DNA from: Panulirus ornatus
Taxonomy: Eukaryota; Arthropoda; Malacostraca; Decapoda; Palinuridae
Assembly (NCBI RefSeq): GCF_036320965.1
Contig: NC_092235.1
Location: forward strand, 26,697,476-26,761,475
Length of the DNA stretch: 64,000 nt
Direction: 5' to 3'
Position 1 is the first letter of the stretch, and each line of letters begins with the position of its first letter. Positions 36,101 through 49,300 of this stretch are shown piece by piece. The translations under genes were made by a program, and so were the position numbers. The notes under the pieces are model-generated. The model saw nothing but the letters and a program-made list of their open reading frames with translations. It was not told where the DNA came from and ran no database searches.

Positions 36101-39100
36101 GCTCCTTGCATTATTAAGGACAATGTCTGTATATGGAGCAGGCAAATGACACTTGATCTTCACTAACAGCAGTTTGGTAAGGGCTGTGTGCCGGAAATTC
36201 TCCACTGCCTGTGAACAAAAAATATACCTCAAAATACTTGGTAAACTATTTTATCAACCAACAAATGTACATCATACATCTCTTGTGAGAAAAATGTGTG
36301 TACAACGCAGTTAGAGTCCACAAAAAAATCTTTGTCTGCCTCCCCATACATTTTCAAAGGCGATGTAACACATTTTAATACTTTGTGATCTTTCCTTTGG
36401 CCTTGATTACCATCCGCAGATGTCTAGGCATGCAACTGCTGAAGTATTCTAGGTCCATAGGGCTTTGATCTGAGTGACACGAGGCAATGATAAGGTGTTG
36501 TAGTAAGCAACAGTAATGCTCGATCATATGTTCTGAGCATCCAGTGCACCTAAAAATCTCACATGTACCCACATTTTCTTATTTCCAGACAAGAATTCAG
36601 GCTTACTCCTCTTTAGAAAGGTATGTGCCGACCATATTGAAGCACAGGTGGAAGAACTTAGTACCCAGAAGCAAATTTCCTTAAAAGTGACAGTCAGGAA
36701 GAGGAAAGAAAGAACATCCTTCCCTCAAGATAGCCTGAAACACACTGAAGCAGGTTGCTGGCGCTCTTACAGTTAGAAACACTAAATTCAGTGACCAAAT
36801 CGACGATGATTTCACCCTTAGAGTATCATATGCTTGTATCCATAATAAACCTTATCCATGTATTAGCCTTGAAAATATATGGGAGGAAGCCTTTATATTT
36901 TTTTTTTTTGTGGACATCAAATATTGTTACACACTGGTCAGAATTATTTAAAATCTCAACTCCTTCACACAAAGGATCAAAGAATTTTTCATAACACCTA
37001 TGAGGAAAGTAAATGACCAAATACAGCAAGAATAATAAACACCATCATTGACATTACAAACCTCATATGGAGCTGAGCAATCCTCTCCTTCCATGGTAAG
37101 GTACTTCAAATTGGTACAAGTGTGGAAAACTACTGGAACATCCAACCCTCGACATCGAACTGTGAGAGCTGTCAACTGATGGCCCACAGCTTGAATTGCA
37201 CCAGCCACTGATCTTGAGGCAACATTATCCAGACTAAGGTGCTGAAAATTAAAGAAATGAAACAGAAATAATTTGAAATATACACCATTTTATGCTCCTA
37301 GAAATAAAATGAAGTGAATACCCTAATCACTGCCATCTTAAAAATAATGTTCTACAGAGTGATTGAAGTGCAAGTTTCAATGGAGAGAACCTGGAGGAAA
37401 TGGAGTGTTTCAGATAATGGGCAGAGGGCATGCAATGGATGGAACCATGGGAGCTAAACTAAGCCATAGGATGGGCAAAATAATGTAGGTCCTGAGTGCA
37501 CTGAGGGGCATGTGGAAGAAGAGGTCACTGTGTGTGAGGGCAAAGATGGATCATGTTTGATGGTAAGGTTTTCCTTATGTTGTACAGATGTGAGGTACGG
37601 GGTATAGATGTAAAAGTACTCACGAAGGTGGACGTTTTGGAAATGAAAAGCTTGAAGACAATGCCTGTGAGTAGGATTAATCAATTAAGGGATGATAGAG
37701 GTGTGCAAGATGAGTATGCATGAGAGAGATGGCCTGGACATATGGAGAGGATTAATAGGAAGGGACTAAGAGAGTATACGTGGCAGATGTGAAATGAACT
37801 AGGAAAAGAAAGCAATCGAGTACAAGATGGAAAGATGGCAAACAAGAAATCACCTCCAATGAGGAGTCCTTTTTTCAGTTGTAAAAGCCCCATAAAAGGG
37901 GTCCTGTGATTGTAGTACAAAATCACTCCCTTTTCTACTGGTGGCTACATACAGTAAACTGTTTTAGCATCAGTAACTCAAAACCAGCAACTTCTGATAT
38001 TTCAAAACAAAAGATTTTTTATAAGAATATTTATCTAATGACCTTGTAATAAATCTTTTGAAACACTAGGAATAAATCATCAATGAGAATCTCATTAAAG
38101 AGAAAAAAAGATTTATATGATGCCAATTAAAATTTTCTAAAAACAGACTTGCTGAAATAGAAAGTACACCAAAAGCCCATTTACTTGGACTTAAAATAAC
38201 TGGACTCTCATGTAAATGAACTTAATCATGACTGTCTGGATGATTCCTGGCACTCGTCCAAAACCTGGACAAGTACAATTCTCTGTAAAAATACAGATTC
38301 AGTCTGCATCCAAAATTAAGAAAACCCATCCCTATATACCCAGAAAGTTGCTTATCTTGCCTGTATAGGGTAAAGTATTTCCCTCAATATAATGAAAAAA
38401 GCACAACCTACAAAGTAGTCCATCAACTGCATTGTAGATGGCTAGTCAGATAAGAATTACACAATGGCTAGTCAGATACGAATTACACAATGGCTAGTCA
38501 GATAAGAATTACACAATGCCCTACATCATAATCATACCTTGAGGAATTTTAATTGAGTCAGATGAGACCTGAAATGCGAAGGTGATGAATGAAGGTCAGC
38601 TAGCCTCTCAAGGTCAACTTCCCGGAACCTGTGTGTCAGGGTCAAGTCCTGAAGTTCAGGACAAAGCGTTGTAATGACCACCACCTTAGATGCAGACACA
38701 CAATCTTCCTTCACCCTGAGGAAGAAACGTTGCTAGTGAACATCAGGTGGCACTGATAATTTTTTTTTTTTTGTCACTGTCTCCTGCGTTTGCGAGGTAG
38801 TGCAAGGAAACAGACGAAAGAAATGGCCCAACCCACCCACATACACATGTATATACATACACGTCCACACACACAAATATACATACCTATACATCTCAAT
38901 GTACACATATATATACACACACAGACACATATCATATATACACATGCACACAATTCACACTGTCTGCCTTTATTCATTCCCATTGCCACCTCGCCACACA
39001 TGGAATAACATCCCCCTCCCCCCTCATGTGTGCAAGGTAGCACTAGGAAAAGACAACAAAGGCCCCATTCGTTCACACTCAGTCTCTAGCTGTCATGCAG

Positions 39101-39825
39101 TAATGCCTGAAACCACAGCTCCCTTTCCACATCCAGGCCCTACAGAACTTTCCATGGTTTACCCCAGACGCTTTACATGCCGATTCAATCCATTGACAGC
39201 ACGTCAACCCCGGTATACCACATCGATCCAATTCACTCTATTCCTTGCCCGCCTTTCACCCTCCTGTATGTTCAGGCCCCGATCACTCAAAATCTTTTTC
39301 ACTCCATCTTTCCACCTCCAATTTGGTCTCCCACTTCTCCTCGTTCCCTCCACCTCCGACACATATATTCTCTTGGTCAATCTTTACTCACTCATTGTCT
39401 CCATGTGCCCAAACCATTTCAAAACACCCTCTTCTGCTCTCTCAACCACGCTCTTCTTATTTCCACACATCTCTCTTACCCTTACATTACTTACTCAATC
39501 AAACCACCTCACACCACATATTGTCCTCAAACATCTCATTTCCAGCACATCCACCCTCCTACGCACAACTCTATCCATAGCCCACGCCTCGCAACCATAC
39601 AACATTGTTGGAACCACTATATATATATTCCCTGCGTGTCGTAGAAGGCGACTAAAAGGGGAGGGAGCGGGGGGCTGGAAATCCTCCCCTCTCGTTTGTT
39701 TTTAATTTTCCAAAAGAAGGAACAGAAAAGGGGGCCAGGTGAGGATATTCCCTCAGAAGCCCAGTCCTCTGTTCTTAACGCTACCTTGCTAATGCAGGAA
39801 ATGGCAAATAGTTTGAAAAAAAGAA

Positions 39826-39862
<37 letters not shown>

Positions 39863-42800
39863 TTTTATTATACTTTGTCGCTGTCTCCCGCGTTTGCGAG
39901 GTAGCACAAGGAAACAGACGAAAGAAATGGCCCAACCCACCCCCATACACATGTATATACATACGTCCACACACGCAAATATACATACCTACACAGCTTT
40001 CCATGGTTTATCCCAGACGCTTCACATGCCTTGATTCAATCCACTGACAGCACGTCAACCCCGGTATACCACATCGCTCCAATTCACTCTATTCCTTGCC
40101 CTCCTTTCACCCTCCTGCATGTTCAGGCCCCGATCACACAAAATCTTTTTCACTCCATCTTTCCACCTCCAATTTGGTCTCCCTCTTCTCCTCGTTCCCT
40201 CCACCTCCGACACATATATCCTCTTGGTCAATCTTTCCTCACTCATTCTCTCCATGTGACCAAACCATTTCAAAACACCCTCTTCTGCTCTCTCAACCAC
40301 GCTCTTTTTATTTCCACACATCTCTCTTACCCTTACGTTACTTACTCGATCAAATCACCTCACTCCACACATTGTCCTCAAACATCTACCAGGCCCCACA
40401 GGAAACAGCATCACTAACCCACATCACTAATTTTGATTGACTTCTCCATACCTGTTAAGTTTAAATCTACTGGCATATTTCCGTAACCGGCCCATGAAAC
40501 AACTGCGGCGGAGAGACTTGTTCCCCACTAAAACTTCTATCGCTTCTGTCACATTGGTGCAGTTCCCTAAGGACCTCAAGACAGAAAGATGTTTGAGCAG
40601 GAAGGCAACTCCATATTGGCTGATTCTTGTTCCTAAGATGTCAACCTGTTGGATAAGCTTGGTATTACAAACAAAATCGAAGCCACAATGAAAATATGAA
40701 TATACAAAAATATTAACTGAAGCACCTGTGATAAAATGTTTTTGCTTTTTCACTACAACATTCTGTGGTCCGAGAAGTCTTACCCAAATATTCTAAATAA
40801 GAACTCACTTCAAATGACCCAAGAACATTCTGAATAACGTTCACAAAACATGTACCACAAACCCAGAAGTGCTCTATCTTAAGATCAACACATCATGCTT
40901 AATGTACATACTGAGGTCCCTTGTACATCTGCACTTTAACTTGATGAGAAAGAATTTGCAGATACTGCACAACATAATCTCAAATTATCAAAGCTATATC
41001 TTTTATTCTTAAAAATCTCTTAATATTCTTAAATCCTAATACAAGAAATTCCAACAATTGTATAATCACAATGGGTGTTACTTTTTCTAAAAACTTTAAG
41101 ATATGAAAATGATCATAGAGACATATAACAGGCAGCCATGAGAGCAAAACCTAATAAGAAGAATAGGCAGCTATAAAAGTGGAATTTCAAGGGTGCTCTT
41201 TTAGTAAGAGCACACCGAGCCTCCACAGTGCAGTGGTTAGTGTCGATGCCCACTAATCTTAGGGGACCAGGTACAAATCCTGAAAAGGGCAACTGGCTCA
41301 CTTGGCTCCTTCTGTTCCTTTTTTGGACAGTAATAACACAGGAATGGAGAATTTTTCAACCCTCCCACTCCCACCTCTCTTTGTCATCTTCAAAGGCACA
41401 CAGAAGATACAAGAGTGGTAATCTCTACCAAGTCTTTAAGGAATTAAACATTAGCTTTCACTTATTTAATGTCAATGAATTGGTATAAGCCATGTTGTTA
41501 GGAGTGGAGGTTCCATAAACCATTTTTAGTTAGAGTAAGGATAAGGAGAAAATGGGTTCTGATAATCCTACAAAACTACTATTGACAAGTAAATGGACTG
41601 TAGAGCAAGGATAAAGAGAAAATGAGTTTTGAGAATTCTGCAAAACTACTATCAACAAGTAAATGGACTGTAATGATGATAAAAGCTTTCTGACCCTATC
41701 CAGGGTACACTGAAGAGCATCTCAAGTGGAAACACATTCCATATCATGAGGATTAGCTACTGTACATCTGTAACCAACAGTTAGCAACTGACCTAATGGG
41801 CCACCATCTATGACCAAGTTCTAATAATTTCCACTTGCAAAATCTCCACAACAATAATGACTGCATGAACACCTGGGGGGAGGCATGAATACCATCTATT
41901 GTTTGATAAGTGGCTAATGCTGTTAATTCCCTTAATAAACGTTCTAGCTGGTGGCAATACCTAATAATATAATAAATCACTTTACAAGAATAAAAAGATC
42001 TTTGCCACTGCCTTAGTATTACAAGTCTCTGACATGCCAACCTGAGGGTATCAAGGCTTTTCTCAACTGAATCCATATCTTTTTAACTGGTACTTGATAT
42101 ACAATTTATCCTTAAGCTAAAAGGAAAGCCAAAGCAAAACGAGATTCTCCAATAATAGTCTGAACAAAATTTCCATTCCCCTCAATACATCAATAAAACC
42201 ATTACTAAAACAAACTTCCACCTTTCTTCACTCCTCTCACAACTAGGTGCATAAGTATAAATAATACTCACCTCATATTGTCTACTTCTGTTCTAACCTA
42301 CTTCAATCTTAAATTGACTTCCTTAAACTCTATAACACATTCCCATTATTCCATTATCAGAAGGGTCACCCACTCCTTCACTATTGCTCACTCAAAAAGC
42401 CCATACATTTCCAAACCACGCTACTCCCTTCCCCTTCAACTTAGTGTCACCCAAGGCCTGAACGTCATGGTTTCTCTCATGAAACATAACACCAAACACA
42501 GACCACTATTATCGATAAATAAATTTTCCAAATTAATCTAAAACAGAGCCTGGACATATGCTGAGAGCATAAGACACCTCAGTTTGCGTTTTAAGTTAAG
42601 GTAATAGCTTTCTTAATTTTGTAATATTTTTTTTAATACTTGATCCCTGTTTCCCACATTAGCAAGGTAGCACCAGGAACAGATGAAGGAAGGCTACATC
42701 CGCTCACAGTCATTCTCTGGCTGTTATGTGTAATGCACTGAAACCACACCTCCCAATCCACAACCAGGTTCTACAGACCTTTCCATGGTTTACCGCTGAA

Positions 42801-45494
42801 ACTTCATATGCCCTGGTTCAGTACATGACAGCGTGTTGACCCCATATACCACATTGTTCTAATTCACTTGATTCCATGCATGCCTTTCACCCTCCTGCAT
42901 GTTCAAGCCCTGATCACTCAAATCTTTTTCACTCCATCCTTCCATCTCCAATTCCTGTTCTTGTTCCCTCCATTTCTGACACATATACCCTATATGTCAA
43001 CCTTTACTCATTCTCTCAATACGTCCAAATCATTTCAGCATACCCTCTTCAGCATTCTCAACCACACTCTTTTTAACACCACACCTCTCTCTTACCCCTT
43101 CATTATTTACTCACAACTCAAATTGTCCTCATACATTTCATTTCCAACGCATCCATCCTCCTCCACACAGCCGTATCTATAGCCCATGCCTTGCATCCAT
43201 TTAATACTGTGGGGGCTACTATACCTTCCAACATGCCCATTTTTTGCCCTTACAGATAATGTTCTCTCTTTTCATACATTCTTCAATGTTCCCAAAGCCT
43301 TCACCCCTCACCTAACCTATGACTCTGTTCCACTTCCATGGTTCCATTTGCTGCCATGTCCACTCTAGGTATTCAAAAGATGCCACTTCCTTGAAGTTTT
43401 CTCCATTCAAACTCAACTCAACTATCGTGTCCTGCAACCCCGTTAGCATTTAGATAAGAATAAATAATGAAAATAAATTAAGGAACAAGTGTGAAGCTGA
43501 CCTCTTCAAGTGTAGAGCAGCAAGGGTTTAAATGAAATGATCGAACCCTCAATTCATGCAGGTGCCGTCCTCTTCTGAGAACATGATTCTCTGGTGAACG
43601 TAAACATAAGGCTTTCAGTCCTGCATCTGTCACACCATAGCTGTTGAGGAAAAATATCATGCTTACTTTAACTATGCTAAAAGGACAAGTTCCATTTGTT
43701 ACAGTATCCTTAGCATTCAGCAATTAAAAAGTCAGTTTAAAGGAGAAACACAAGAATGGATTAAATGGAAACACCTGTTTCCAGGATATATTCTCTATGG
43801 TTAGAAAAATGTGTAAAAATACCATAAAAGAAACCTACCCTAAACTACAGAGTATGAGATTATAGTGTCTAATAAGGTATGCATTTCTAAAGTGTGGACC
43901 TGCAATGCAAGAAGAGATATAAGCTCTGTAAGATTAATTCAAAAGAATATAAAGAAAACAGTAAAAAGAAGGGGATGATAAACGAGTTCAGTGATACAGG
44001 GATAAAACAGTCACCAGAAGGGTTGAAAGATATGAATTATGCTCAAGACATATTAATATACCAACTGGTTATAGCCAAACATGTCTGGTGATTCTAAAAA
44101 AATTTCCTATACCTTATAAAAGAAACAAGATATCAAGATTAATCAAATAAAAAATCAAATATAAAACCCAAACATACAAGAGTACCTGTAGCATATTCGT
44201 AATTCCTTCAACTTTGCTGCATACTGGCCTAATGCTGCCAATATATCATTGTTGGCACCATTTATCAGGTGTAGTGTAGACAACTGTGTAAGTGATGAGA
44301 GGCCAGATACCACTGGACATGGTACAGCTGCCTACGGAACACAGAAATAGTGACAATTCCAACTCCCAGCATTTCCATCAGACTATAACTAATTAATACA
44401 CTCTACTAATATATCCATCAGTTAAGCCGGCCTATTGGATAAATTTGTTTATGAGTGTCATCTTTAGCTTAGCTTTAAGCTCTATGGAAGAAAAAGTAAT
44501 GTCTACAGGAATTTTGTAAAAATGTCTTCAAAAAGCATGATAGATTTCAATGTATTGCCAAACATATATGAAATATGAAAGGAGTGAAGGCTGAATCTTT
44601 TATGGGAGACTAAAAAACTGACTAAAAACTGTTCCAGGTAAACCCAAGCAACTGCTGTTTGCAATATGTGTGGAAGCAGAAAAAAGCAATAATGTATTAA
44701 AAACAGGACACACACTGAGTGCTGGGCACTGGCCCTACTTCATGGCAAAATCTCACAGGTGCTCTTTCAATCCAATCTGGGTACCATAACACTTCACTTT
44801 TATACTCCTTTCATTGCATCTTTGCACTTGGTCAACCATATTATTTATTTCTTTACACCAAACTGCTTCCCCTTGCCAAGGAAGGAAGAATCAAGCTCAA
44901 ATGAACAATGGCCTCATTTACACACATTCACTCTCTTGCTGCAGTGTTCAATTTAGTGAAACAACCAACCAAAAATAGCCAAGGCCCAAAGACTATTCCG
45001 CATCACATGCCCTCTTCAGCCTAATAACAGCATATCACTCCCCATCTATCACACATTTTATCCAATGCATGCCTCCCATCCTCATCCAGTTCAATTCCAG
45101 ACGCCCAATGCCTCCTTTACTCCAGCCTTCCATCTCCTTCTTGGTCTCCCTCACCAAAGGTAATTTCTGTTCTATTCTGTTTTTAGTACAAATAAAATCA
45201 TGCCCACAGGACACCTCTACCGTCCTCCAACAGAATTCCTCATCATGGATGATCAGGTCTCCTGTTATTTGTCCCTCTCATGTACTCTCTTACATCTGTC
45301 AATTTTTGACAAATAGATTCTTTCAGTCAATTTTACTCTCATCCTCTCCACATGTCCTAACCAATTCAGCACACCCTATGGAAGGCAATAGAGCTGCCCT
45401 TCACTCTATGATCCTTGCAATCTCCTACCTCACAAGTGACCTGTGTGCAAACAAAGCTATCCACCACACAGTCTTTGCATATACATGTCCATAC

Positions 45495-45530
<36 letters not shown>

Positions 45531-46278
45531 GTCGCTGTCTCCCGCGTTTGCGAGGTAGCACAAATATATATATACCAAATATACACCATAAATTGCTAAG
45601 CTTCCCTTTTCACGCATATAATAATAACCCTAAATTCTTATCATATCTCATTCACTTCTCTTTACTGTATCTTTAATACAAATAAAATATTAAGTCTTAC
45701 ATTTAACTAATTTTCATTACTTATCTCACACTTTTCCTTTCATCTGATTATACCCTCCTCAAATTGCTATGCCATCTGCCATTATCAACCTTTCTTCACA
45801 ACTTCACATATGCACACACCTAAAATGGACATCAGTAGCCGATGCCTAGCCAAAATATTTGAATTTAGTTAGTTTTACTTTTATTACCACTATGTCATGC
45901 AGCTTTGAAATATTCCTTACTACCAGATCTGCAATGTGCTGTGCCATTTTACTTTTACATAACATAACTCAAATTGGAGGTGGAAAGATGGAGTGAAAAA
46001 GATTTTGGGTGATCGGGGCCTGAACATGCAGGAGGGTGAAAGGAGGGCAAGAAATAGAGTGAATTGGAGTCATGTGGTATACAGGGGTTGACGTGCTGTC
46101 AGTGGATTGAAGCAAGGCATGTGAAGCGTCTGGGGTAAACCATGGAAAGCTGTGTAGGTATGTATATTTGCGTGTGTGGACGTGTGTATGTACATGTGTA
46201 TGGGGGGGGGGGGGGTTGGGCCATTTCTTTCGTCTGTTTCCTTGCGCTACCTCGCAAACGCGGGAGACAGCGACAAAG

Positions 46279-46324
<46 letters not shown>

Positions 46325-49300
46325 AATCATAGAGCATACAAACTTGTTGCTAAGCAGCATCATGTATCACAGACTAATATGAAACTCCATATCAAGCGAA
46401 GCATTCAGCATTAGCCTCAGGCAGCCCTGGCAGTTCACCGAAACTTTACCTGACAATCATCGATCATACTTCGTAAAAGTATAATCATTTAGCATTATCC
46501 TTATACAGTCAACTCATTAACACATTACAATCACCAATCATACTTCAATGAAGTATAAACGACCTAGGTAAACTAATGATGTTTAAGCAAAAGACAACAC
46601 TACCTTCTCAATCCTGGAGGAAGGCTTATAGCCTGCCAGATATCACGGACCTGAGGTGTGTTATTGCCACCTATTTGAGTTATAGGCACAATGTCAAATA
46701 TCAATGATATCTATCAAATTTGGTTTAGCAAACATATAAATAACATGAAAAAGTTCAAGTAACATTTCATCAAATCAAGAAATGAACATAGGCTTTGCAA
46801 AACTGTCTTTGGCGCATGATCAAATTCAGGAAAAAGAAATCTTATATGACCTTAGTGGGAAGTGTCTGATTCTTAAGACTTTCTTCTGGGAAAAGTTTTT
46901 TGAAAGCAAAGCTAGCTTCCCTGAGTAGCTGATGGCGTCTTGGAATCAAAGAAGCAGTGATGGTGGTGGAAGGTGCATTATCTATATCTTCGGCTTGTGT
47001 CCCATCATTATAAGGTTCCAGCTGTAATCCAGTAAAATATCAATTTAAAGATCTCAAGGAATTCTTAATGGTACTAAAAGTCTATCTCAGTCTAATACCT
47101 CAGATGAGTCTGAAAGTATGCCAAACACAATTTCATCATAAATGTATAGATATAATGATAAAGATCATCTGTAATCATAAGATACAAAAAACACTAGAAC
47201 ACAGTAATGAGCAAGTGATGAAATTACAGTCATTCCTCAAGGTTCTGACAAGATCCAAGACAAATTAGATATGTGACATTTTCTTAATGCTACCTTGTTA
47301 ATGTGGAAAATGGCAATGTGTAATGCAACAAAACCACAGCTCCCTTTCCACATCCAGGCCCCATAAAACTTTCCATGGTTTACCCCAGGCGCTTCACATG
47401 CCTTGGTTCAATCCATTGACAGTACGTTGACCCCAGTATACCACATCGTTCCAATTCACTCTATTCCTTGCATGCCTTTCACCCTCCTGTATGTTCAGGC
47501 CCCAATCGCTCAAAATCTTTTTCACTCCATCCTTCTACCTCCAATTTGGTCTCCCGCTTCTCCTCGTTCCCTCTACCTCTGACACATATACCCTCTTTGT
47601 CAATCTTTCCTCACTCATTCTCTCCATGTGAACAAACCATTTCAACACACCCTCTTCTGCTCTCTCAACCACACTCTTTTTATTACCACACATCTCTCTT
47701 ACCCTTTCATTACCAACTCGATCAAATCATATAATTCTAGTGAAAAAACTTATGATAATAAGGTATGAATGATGAAAAATATTCCTTACTTGGTCAAGTA
47801 TGACTTTAAGTAATATTAAGTTTGGACAGCACTCTCCAACCACCGTTAGTAACTGCCTTGGTAATACATGCTCTCCGCAGTCTATTACTGTCACACTTTC
47901 ATCTAATACCACCTGAAAAATGAATATCATTATGCCTCGCAAACAAATGTTTATCTTTAACTACAAACATCAATGCCAAAATTTTTGATTCCTTAAAAAG
48001 GACACCAATGACAATACATTTCTTTTTAATTACATAATAATGAAATAAGGTAACCAAGGACTGAGCCTGAAAATTTTTCATACTTTAGAATTCAACATGA
48101 ATTAACCTCAATAACCCAGCTGCCTATATAATAAATAGAAAGCAGAGGTAAAAGTACAAGTAATGGATTTCTACCATTTTGCCAAAAGGAAGGGATAGTG
48201 CACAACACTTACTATAGGAAAATCTAGATTAATGAAGCACGATTGTGCGAGTTAAGTGTTGTCAAGTGTTATGTGTCAGAGAGATTATATGTTTGTGGAC
48301 AGAATGCCAGTAGTCCATGTGTGGATAAGGTAGAAAGAAAAGACAGCTACCTTGGTGAAAGGAGTGCAGCTTGACAACAACTGAAGTGCTAGTTCACTAT
48401 GCAGCCATTACTAACCCTCCCAATACCTAGGCGAGTAGTACTGGTAATACACCTCTCTGTTGGGTGGCTGCTTATCAACAACTACTTCAACACAAAAAGC
48501 CTTCCTGCACTAAACTCATTTAGGTTTGCAAACAAGTGTATCACACAACAGTCTACAGGGCCTGGCTGCGAATGGCGGTCTCTGGGTCTGGTGTATCACA
48601 TAGGAGAGCAAGAGAGGGATGAGTGCAAATAGGGCCACTCTTAATCTGTTCCTGATACTAACTAACTAAGGCAGGAAAAGCCACTGTGAATGGAGAACAC
48701 ATCGTTTAACAGAAAACACATCGTTTAACAAACTTCTAAATCAGTGGGAGAAGCTACCTTTTATCACACTCATGCAACACTAACACTGCCCAGTATAATG
48801 AAAGTACAGCAGAAAAATAAAAATTTAACATGTCACTCACCTTAAGGATGTCTAGTTTGGCATTAAGCCAGCGATCCGGCTCTGGACTAGCAAACAAGCG
48901 CTTAACCATACGGTCTCGAACCTGTTAAAGGAGGTTTACTGAACTACAAGAATTTGTAAAATCATTGTTTCATTTCAGGAAATGAAACCTTAGGGGACTT
49001 CCCCTGAAACAACAGCTACGTTTCAAAATGATACAAATCTATAAAAATGTATATAATGAAACTGTTCTTAACATATACAGTACCTTCATCTTAGGCTCGT
49101 CATCCTTCACAGTTTGGTATAGTACCAAACTGCATATGCTAGTCTGAATCGGTCAGGCTGTCTGAAGCTCCAGTCCCACATTTCCCTAAACAGCCTGACT
49201 GATGAGTTTTTTATTTTCTTCACTAGGTTGTCCACAATGGTTCTAAAACATGCTGACAGAGTCCTATATATACTATTTTCTTTTGCATTCATGACACCTT

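Noticed and set aside
46604..46710. Candidate extra LRR-gene exon on the minus strand (reads ISLIFDIVPITQIGG...)
   Set aside because: It has an AG before it and a GTAGTG donor after it, but its 107 bp would break the reading phase into the next exon at 44331. The neighbouring exons join in frame without it.
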